Source: Solibaculum_A intestinale
GTDB lineage: Bacteria > Bacillota > Clostridia > Oscillospirales > Acutalibacteraceae
NCBI RefSeq assembly: GCF_040096205.1
Contig: NZ_JBBMFD010000044.1
Coordinates: 1 to 8,334 of the forward strand
DNA: 8,334 nucleotides
Direction of reading: 5' to 3'
Shown here: positions 5,008 to 8,334 of the stretch, piece after piece
Layout: the number at the start of each line of letters is the position of its first letter
Position numbering within the stretch: the first letter of the stretch is position 1
Translations under genes and position numbers: made by a program
The notes under the pieces: generated by a model
Databases searched by the model: none
Told to the model about the DNA's origin: nothing
The model's input: only the letters and a program-made list of their open reading frames with translations

Positions 5008-5199
5008 AATTCGATGCTTTTCCCATTTGGTTTGGAAAAGCACGGCTCCTGTGCACCCTCCGGCATAGGAAAGAATAACCAATGCCGTCGCCGGTAAAGG
5101 TACGCCGGAAGGTGGATATACGGCGAATTTGGGGGATGATAGGAATGCGGAGTCTTTTGCAGACCGCAATTCCGGCAAACGCGCGTGGGGGGTTCATTG
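5008..5199 (+). promoter_or_regulatory. long structured 5' leader, possible cis-regulatory RNA
   Basis: The leader folds into a string of hairpins that can be read by eye. TGCTTTTCC (5015-5023) pairs with GGAAAAGCA (5034-5042), nine base pairs. CGGCAT-A-GG (5061-5069) pairs with CC-A-ATGCCG (5079-5087), eight pairs with one A/A mismatch. TCGCCG (5088-5093) pairs with CGGCGA (5121-5126) and encloses CGCC-GGAA-GGTG (5103-5114), a four-pair stem closed by a GNRA tetraloop. A bulged stem at 5142-5173 (GGAATGCG with CGCAATTCC, plus inner GTCT/AGAC) ends 13 bases before the Shine-Dalgarno run of G residues (5187-5192). I do not recognise a known riboswitch class, and no T run marks a terminator, so any control would act on translation or through a protein. 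That it is regulatory is inference. Confidence 0.5.
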
Positions 5200-6384
5200 G
5201 TGACAATTTTCGAGATATTTGAGCACATCTATCCGAATACGAGAGAGGGAGAAATCAGCCGGGTATCCTGCCCATACCGTTTGTGTCCATTGGGCGCACA
5301 CTCCGATCATCAGTTTGGGATTATATCCGGTTTTGCTTTGGACCATGGGGTGGAAATGGCGTTTTGCGTCAATCCCAGCCGGGTGGTGGAGCTGGACAGC
5401 TGCAATTTTGACGGCCGGGTGCAGTTCATTATCCAGCCGGATATGCCGCCGAGAGAGGATTGGGGCCGCTATGCCCAGGGGGCGGTTTGGGCGCTGTTAA
5501 GAAAGAAATATAAGCTGGTGCACGGTATCCGGGGCGTCATCCGCGGATCTTTGCCCATCGGCGGCTTGTCCTCTTCGGCAGCCGTCATTATTTCGTATAT
5601 TCTGGCCCTGTGCAAGGCAAATGACATCCAGCTGACGCCGGACAAGCTGATTGACTTGGCACTGGCGGCTGAAAAAGAGTATGTAGGGCTCAGTGTGGGG
5701 CGGCTGGATCAGTCCTGTGAGGTCCTTTCCCTGCGGGATAACCTTCTATTTTTGGATACCCAAACCCGGCAATGTCAATGGATTCCCAAAAGTCCGTCCA
5801 TGCCGCCTTATGAGTTTGCGGTGTTTTATTCGGGCGTATCCAGAACGCTGACAGGAACAGCGTTCAATAAGCGGGTGGACGAGTGCAGGGCTTCGGCCTA
5901 CGCCCTCAAGGCGATGGAAGGCATGGAGTACAATACAGTCGCGGAAAGCTATCTGCGCCAGGTGCCACGTGAAGTTTATGAACGGTGGAAAGACCGGCTT
6001 CCGGAGAATTTTGCCAAACGCTGCCGACATTTTTACACCGAGTTTGAACGGGTCAGACAGGGCGCGGCTGCTTGGAAAAACGGAGATTTGCAGACGTTTG
6101 GCCAGCTGATGTTTGCATCGGGACAAAGTTCGATTGAAAACTACGAGACCGGTTCGGAGGAACTGATCGCCATCTATGACATTATGACCCGGACGAAGGG
6201 CATCTACGGCGGCCGCTTTTCCGGGGCTGGCTTTAAGGGCTGCTGTGTGGCGGTGATTGATCCGAAGTACCGCCAGTCGATTGAAGAGAACGTGACGAAG
6301 GAGTACTTGGAAAGGTTTCCTGAGCATCGGGGCGCTTTTTCGGTGCATTTTTGCAATTCAGCAGATGGGGCGCGATGTGAATGA
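5200..6384 (+). CDS. GHMP sugar kinase, galacturonokinase-like
   Basis: A 394-aa kinase of the galactokinase branch of the GHMP family. It has all three family motifs: SCPYRLCPLGAHSDH (23-37) for sugar binding, the phosphate loop LPIGGLSSSAA (118-128), and GGRFSGAGFKGC (337-348). D170 in GRLDQS is the expected catalytic base. SIENYETGSEEL (311-322) and WGRYAQGAVWALL (88-100) recall plant galacturonokinase (EC 2.7.1.44), as does PYR-CPLGAH-DH, in which the glutamate of galactokinase GEHTDY is replaced by alanine. This suggests C1 phosphorylation of galacturonate or another galactose-like sugar rather than galactose itself. The start is taken at GTG 5200, seven bases after GGGGGG (5187-5192); the GTG at 5185 is possible but poorly placed. 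It ends in an ATGA overlap with the nucleotidylyltransferase gene, so the two products probably act in sequence. The substrate is inferred; GHMP kinase membership is firm. Confidence 0.88.
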   Translation: MTIFEIFEHIYPNTREGEISRVSCPYRLCPLGAHSDHQFGIISGFALDHGVEMAFCVNPSRVVELDSCNFDGRVQFIIQPDMPPREDWGRYAQGAVWALLRKKYKLVHGIRGVIRGSLPIGGLSSSAAVIISYILALCKANDIQLTPDKLIDLALAAEKEYVGLSVGRLDQSCEVLSLRDNLLFLDTQTRQCQWIPKSPSMPPYEFAVFYSGVSRTLTGTAFNKRVDECRASAYALKAMEGMEYNTVAESYLRQVPREVYERWKDRLPENFAKRCRHFYTEFERVRQGAAAWKNGDLQTFGQLMFASGQSSIENYETGSEELIAIYDIMTRTKGIYGGRFSGAGFKGCCVAVIDPKYRQSIEENVTKEYLERFPEHRGAFSVHFCNSADGARCE

Positions 6385-7130
6385 TATGTGTCGTTTTGGC
6401 GGCGGGATATGCGACGCGGATGTATCCGCTGACGGAGAATTACCCGAAGCCATTGTTACCGGTTCAGGGGAAACCGATTTTGGACTGGCTGATGGAAGAC
6501 ATTGATAAAATTGAGGAGATTCATGGGCATGTAATCGTGTCCAACCACCGCTACAGTCGGCATTTTCAGGAATGGGCCCGGTGCAGCCGGCTGCAAAGGC
6601 CGGTGCACGTGGTGGACGACGGATCTATGAGCAACGATACTCGACTTGGGGCCGTCAACGACATCCTTTTGGCCATCGAACGGCTGCGTTTGGAGGACGA
6701 TTTGCTGGTCATCGCCGGGGACAACGTACTGGACTTTTCGCTGCAGAGTTTTGTCCGGTTTGCGAAGAAGAAGGACGCCTCCTGCATTATGTGCTACCAC
6801 GAACCGCAGCTGGAAGTCCGGCGCCGTTCGGGCGTGGTGACGCTGGACCGGGATTTTAAGGTCCTTCGCATGGAAGAAAAACCGGATCATCCCCAGTCCT
6901 ATTGGATTACGCCGCCCTTCTATATCTATCACCAGCGGGACCTGCCTCTTTTGCGCCAAAGCGTGGCGGACGGCTGCCATGCGGATGCACCGGGCAGTTT
7001 ATTCGCATGGCTGAGCAAGAAGCGGGAGGTTTACGCATACAATATGCGGGGCAGACGGTACGATGTGGGAAATATGTCCAGCTATCATACTGTACAGCGG
7101 GTCTTCCGGGGCATTCACATGCCGGTGTAG
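6381..7130 (+). CDS. sugar-1-phosphate nucleotidylyltransferase
   Basis: A 249-aa single-domain enzyme of the RmlA/GlmU N-terminal type. The nucleotide-binding signature is VLAAGYATRMYPLTENYPKP (5-24), followed by LLPVQGKP (25-32). GDN (113-115) supplies the first metal-binding aspartate, MEEKPD (164-169) the sugar-phosphate loop, and YDVG (227-230) the second metal site. It would join a sugar-1-phosphate with an NTP to give an NDP-sugar and pyrophosphate. There is no left-handed beta-helix, so it lacks the acetyltransferase half of GlmU. It starts four bases inside the kinase gene (ATGA), and its own ribosome site is weak (GGGGCG), so it depends on coupling. With the kinase it forms a two-step route from free sugar to activated sugar, comparable in logic to plant galacturonokinase plus UDP-sugar pyrophosphorylase or to fucose salvage by Fkp. 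The nucleotide and sugar are not readable from the sequence. Confidence 0.9.
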   Translation: MICVVLAAGYATRMYPLTENYPKPLLPVQGKPILDWLMEDIDKIEEIHGHVIVSNHRYSRHFQEWARCSRLQRPVHVVDDGSMSNDTRLGAVNDILLAIERLRLEDDLLVIAGDNVLDFSLQSFVRFAKKKDASCIMCYHEPQLEVRRRSGVVTLDRDFKVLRMEEKPDHPQSYWITPPFYIYHQRDLPLLRQSVADGCHADAPGSLFAWLSKKREVYAYNMRGRRYDVGNMSSYHTVQRVFRGIHMPV

Positions 7131-7142
7131 GCGGTTAAGTGC

Positions 7143-7171
7143 TTGACTTCATTTCATAAAAAGAGTATGAT
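7143..7171 (+). promoter_or_regulatory. sigma-A promoter of the small membrane protein gene
   Basis: TTGACT (7143-7148), a 17-base spacer, and TATGAT (7166-7171) give a near-consensus promoter that starts 13 bases after the nucleotidylyltransferase stop codon. The transcript should begin near 7178, leaving a leader of about 90 bases. In the leader, CCTAT and ATAGG (within 7218-7235) can form a small hairpin. I see no terminator between the preceding operon and this promoter, so readthrough into this gene is likely too. Confidence 0.85.
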
Positions 7172-7266
7172 AAACACAGAAGTCCATAGGACCTGCTGTA
7201 AATTTGCAGTTTCCGCCTATTCCTGTGGATAGGACGGACAAAATGAATTTCGAAAGAGGTGCTCAT

Positions 7267-7422
7267 ATGGAGAAAAAGTCCAAGAACATGTTTACGTTGA
7301 TCGGTATTATCACGGTAGTGGTTGCCATTGCGTCGACTGTTGCGATGATCCTTTATAAGTGTCAGAAGAAGCGCAAGGACGACGAAGAGCTTGAGCACTA
7401 TATTGAGACGGCCATCATGTAA
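7267..7422 (+). CDS. small single-pass membrane protein, 51 aa
   Basis: The product has a basic start (MEKKSKNM), one hydrophobic helix at about 9-30 (FTLIGIITVVVAIASTVAMI), a basic segment (KCQKKRKDDEE, 31-41) and an acidic tail ending HYIETAIM. The positive charge after the helix exceeds that before it, so the orientation is uncertain, but a cytoplasmic charged tail is the simplest reading. The ATG at 7267 has AAAGAGGTG (7253-7261) at good spacing; an in-frame ATG at 7243 lacks one. It has its own promoter and terminator, which supports a real gene despite the short length. I do not recognise a named family. Proteins of this shape are common in Clostridia, and their function is unknown. Confidence 0.8.
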   Translation: MEKKSKNMFTLIGIITVVVAIASTVAMILYKCQKKRKDDEELEHYIETAIM

Positions 7423-7458
7423 GCCTTTTGTTTCAAACGCAATTGACAACATGAAAAG

Positions 7459-7495
7459 CACCGCAAGCCTTTGCCGGGCTTGGCGGTGTTTTTTT
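7459..7495 (+). terminator. intrinsic terminator of the small membrane protein gene
   Basis: CACCGC (7459-7464) pairs with GCGGTG (7483-7488). Past a one-base G bulge, AAGCC (7465-7469) pairs with GGCTT (7477-7481). Seven T residues follow (7489-7495). It lies 36 bases past the stop codon. Confidence 0.92.
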
Positions 7496-7566
7496 GTTTG
7501 CCGGCGTTCGCGCTTTGTTTTCGGTTTGTTTTCAGATTGTTCATTTTCTCCCGGCCTCCCATCCCG

Positions 7567-7572
7567 TATAAT
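7567..7572 (+). promoter_or_regulatory. -10 box of the dedA promoter, embedded in a palindrome
   Basis: A perfect TATAAT lies inside CCCG-TATAAT-CGGG (7563-7576), an inverted repeat with the -10 box as its centre. No good -35 box is found at 17 bases (TTTTCT at 7544-7549). The promoter is therefore either weak or dependent on an activator, and the flanking repeat could be a protein-binding site. Confidence 0.5.
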
Positions 7573-7578
7573 CGGGAA

Positions 7579-7657
7579 AGATTCCCCCAAAACTCAGGAG
7601 GGGGGAAGTTTCCCCGCTTCTGTGCGAACAAGCTTGCTTTTAGAAATGAGGAGGCAT
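7579..7657 (+). promoter_or_regulatory. dedA leader with alternating C-rich and G-rich segments
   Basis: TTCCCCC (7582-7588) can pair with GGGGGAA (7601-7607), seven base pairs. The same G-rich segment can instead pair with TCCCC (7611-7615) as GGGGA-AGTT-TCCCC. The two folds exclude each other, which is the layout of a switch, but no T run follows either hairpin. The ribosome site of the gene (GAGGAGG, 7648-7654) lies outside both. The pairing is seen; a regulatory role is only a possibility. Confidence 0.35.
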
Positions 7658-8299
7658 ATGGAAAACTGGATCACGGAATTTATGTCCGAGTTCGGATATC
7701 TGAGTATCTTTCTGCTGGTGGCGCTGGAAAATGTGTTCCCACCCATTCCTTCGGAAGTCATTCTCACCTTCGGCGGCTTTTTGACCCGTTCCACCGAGAT
7801 GTCGGTGGTGGGCGTTGTTTTGTTTTCGACCCTGGGTTCCATCGCCGGCGCGGTCATCCTGTACGGCGTGGGCCGGCTTCTCAGCGTGGACAGGCTGGAG
7901 CGGCTTGTAGACCGGTACGGCAAGGTTCTGCGGGTCAAGTCCTCCGACCTGGAACGAGCGCGCAGGTTTTTTCTGCGGTACGGGAACAAGGCTGTTTTTT
8001 TGTGCCGCATGGTGCCGCTGGTACGCAGCTTGATTTCCATCCCGGCCGGCATGTCCAAAATGCGGTTTGGATTTTTTCTGCTGTTCACCACGGCGGGTAC
8101 TCTGATTTGGAACATGGTGCTGGTGGTGGCCGGCGCTCTGGTCGGAGATCAATGGGAAAACATCCTTGCATTTATGGACCTGTACTCTCATATCGTATAT
8201 ATTGTCCTCGGCGTGGTTTTGGCGGCGGCGGTCGTCTTCTTCCTGGTGCGCCGGCGCCGCAGAAAAAAGAAGATACCGGATCCATCCGAAGAAAAGTAA
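7658..8299 (+). CDS. DedA family membrane protein (VTT domain)
   Basis: A 213-aa DedA/SNARE-associated family protein. Conserved features are FLLVALENVFPPIPSEVILT (18-37) with E24 and the re-entrant PPIPSE loop, GSIAGAVILYGVGR (60-73), and RMVPLVRSLISIPAGMSKM (117-135), whose two arginines (R117, R123) have the same spacing as the essential pair in E. coli YqjA/YghB. Hydrophobic segments follow at about 138-162 and 178-197, and a very basic tail (RRRRRKKK) ends the protein. DedA proteins act as lipid scramblases or flippases; Gram-positive members include phosphatidylethanolamine and undecaprenyl-phosphate transporters (the UptA type). The ATG at 7658 has GAGGAGG only three bases away, which is close; an ATG at 7646 has no ribosome site, so 7658 is still preferred. 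The gene is alone in its transcription unit. The lipid substrate is unknown. Confidence 0.93.
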   Translation: MENWITEFMSEFGYLSIFLLVALENVFPPIPSEVILTFGGFLTRSTEMSVVGVVLFSTLGSIAGAVILYGVGRLLSVDRLERLVDRYGKVLRVKSSDLERARRFFLRYGNKAVFLCRMVPLVRSLISIPAGMSKMRFGFFLLFTTAGTLIWNMVLVVAGALVGDQWENILAFMDLYSHIVYIVLGVVLAAAVVFFLVRRRRRKKKIPDPSEEK

Positions 8300-8314
8300 A
8301 CGGTAAAAGAGGCC

Positions 8315-8334
8315 CGGCTGCAATTCTGCAGCCG
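8315..8334 (+). terminator. start of the dedA terminator, cut by the window edge
   Basis: CGGCTGCA (8315-8322) pairs with TGCAGCCG (8327-8334) around the loop ATTC, eight perfect base pairs. The upstream AAAAGAGGCC (8305-8314) would extend the stem if the sequence after the window reads GGCCTCTTTT, giving the T run of an intrinsic terminator. That part is not visible. Confidence 0.72.

Noticed and set aside
4806..5078. 90-codon plus-strand ORF between rpsT and the kinase
   Set aside because: It begins inside the rpsT terminator, runs through a strong promoter and a hairpin, has no ribosome site, and resembles nothing.
5185..5199. Alternative GTG start for the sugar kinase at 5185
   Set aside because: It overlaps the G-rich ribosome site and has none of its own; GTG at 5200 is seven bases past that site.
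5746..6348. 200-codon minus-strand ORF opposite the sugar kinase
   Set aside because: It is antisense to a conserved GHMP kinase with all its motifs, and has no features of its own.
7596..7625. Leader peptide behind the AGGAGG at 7596-7601
   Set aside because: No start codon occurs within a usable distance; the nearest GTG is about 18 bases away with no supported frame.
7640..8323. 227-codon minus-strand ORF opposite dedA
   Set aside because: It is rich in His, Gln and Arg as expected from antisense reading of membrane helices; dedA on the plus strand is certain.
1..8334. Mobile elements, CRISPR arrays and tRNA genes
   Set aside because: No transposase, integrase, terminal repeats, regular direct repeats or tRNA cloverleaf could be seen on either strand.

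Overview
The window looks like chromosome from a spore-forming, low-to-mid G+C Bacillota, most likely class Clostridia (an Oscillospirales-type anaerobe is my guess). The reasons are strong Gram-positive Shine-Dalgarno sites (AGGAGG, GAAGGAGGTG), canonical sigma-A promoters with 17-nt spacers, a SleB-type spore cortex-lytic enzyme, and a PadR regulator paired with a HAAS-domain membrane protein. I see no IS element, phage gene, CRISPR array or tRNA. Most of the window is ordinary chromosome, arranged as short operons separated by clear intrinsic terminators.

Layout, left to right. (1) 1-74 is the 3' end of a 23S rRNA gene. It is followed by a pyrimidine-rich processing tract and a terminator (153-179), with no 5S gene before the next ORF. 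(2) 213-1123 holds a fluoride channel gene (crcB) and a GNAT acetyltransferase gene, closed by a bidirectional terminator (1259-1294). (3) 1462-3494 is a coupled operon: a promoter with a perfect 7-4-7 palindrome between its -35 and -10 boxes, a PadR repressor, a HAAS-domain four-helix membrane protein, a DUF4825-like lipoprotein-sized protein anchored by one N-terminal helix, and a SnoaL/NTF2-like gene that carries two compensating frameshifts. (4) 3611-4297 (minus) encodes SleB, convergent with the operon and sharing its terminator hairpin (3573-3608). (5) 4454-4821 is rpsT with its own promoter and terminator. (6) 4973-7130 has a strong promoter, a roughly 190-nt leader with several stable hairpins, then a GHMP sugar kinase overlapping a sugar-1-phosphate nucleotidylyltransferase by four bases. 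(7) 7143-7495 is a single-gene unit for a 51-aa membrane protein. (8) 7567-8334 is a DedA-family membrane protein with a G/C-alternating leader and the first half of its terminator at the window edge.

The most interesting unit is (6). The kinase resembles the plant galacturonokinase branch of the GHMP family more than ordinary galactokinase: it has PYRLCPLGAHSDH where galactokinases have a GEHTDY-type motif. It is translationally coupled to an RmlA-type nucleotidylyltransferase. Together they would make a two-step salvage route from a free sugar (perhaps a uronic acid) to an NDP-sugar, possibly controlled by the structured leader. The substrate is inference. The second interesting unit is (3), a self-regulated PadR/HAAS envelope-signalling operon with a decaying last gene.
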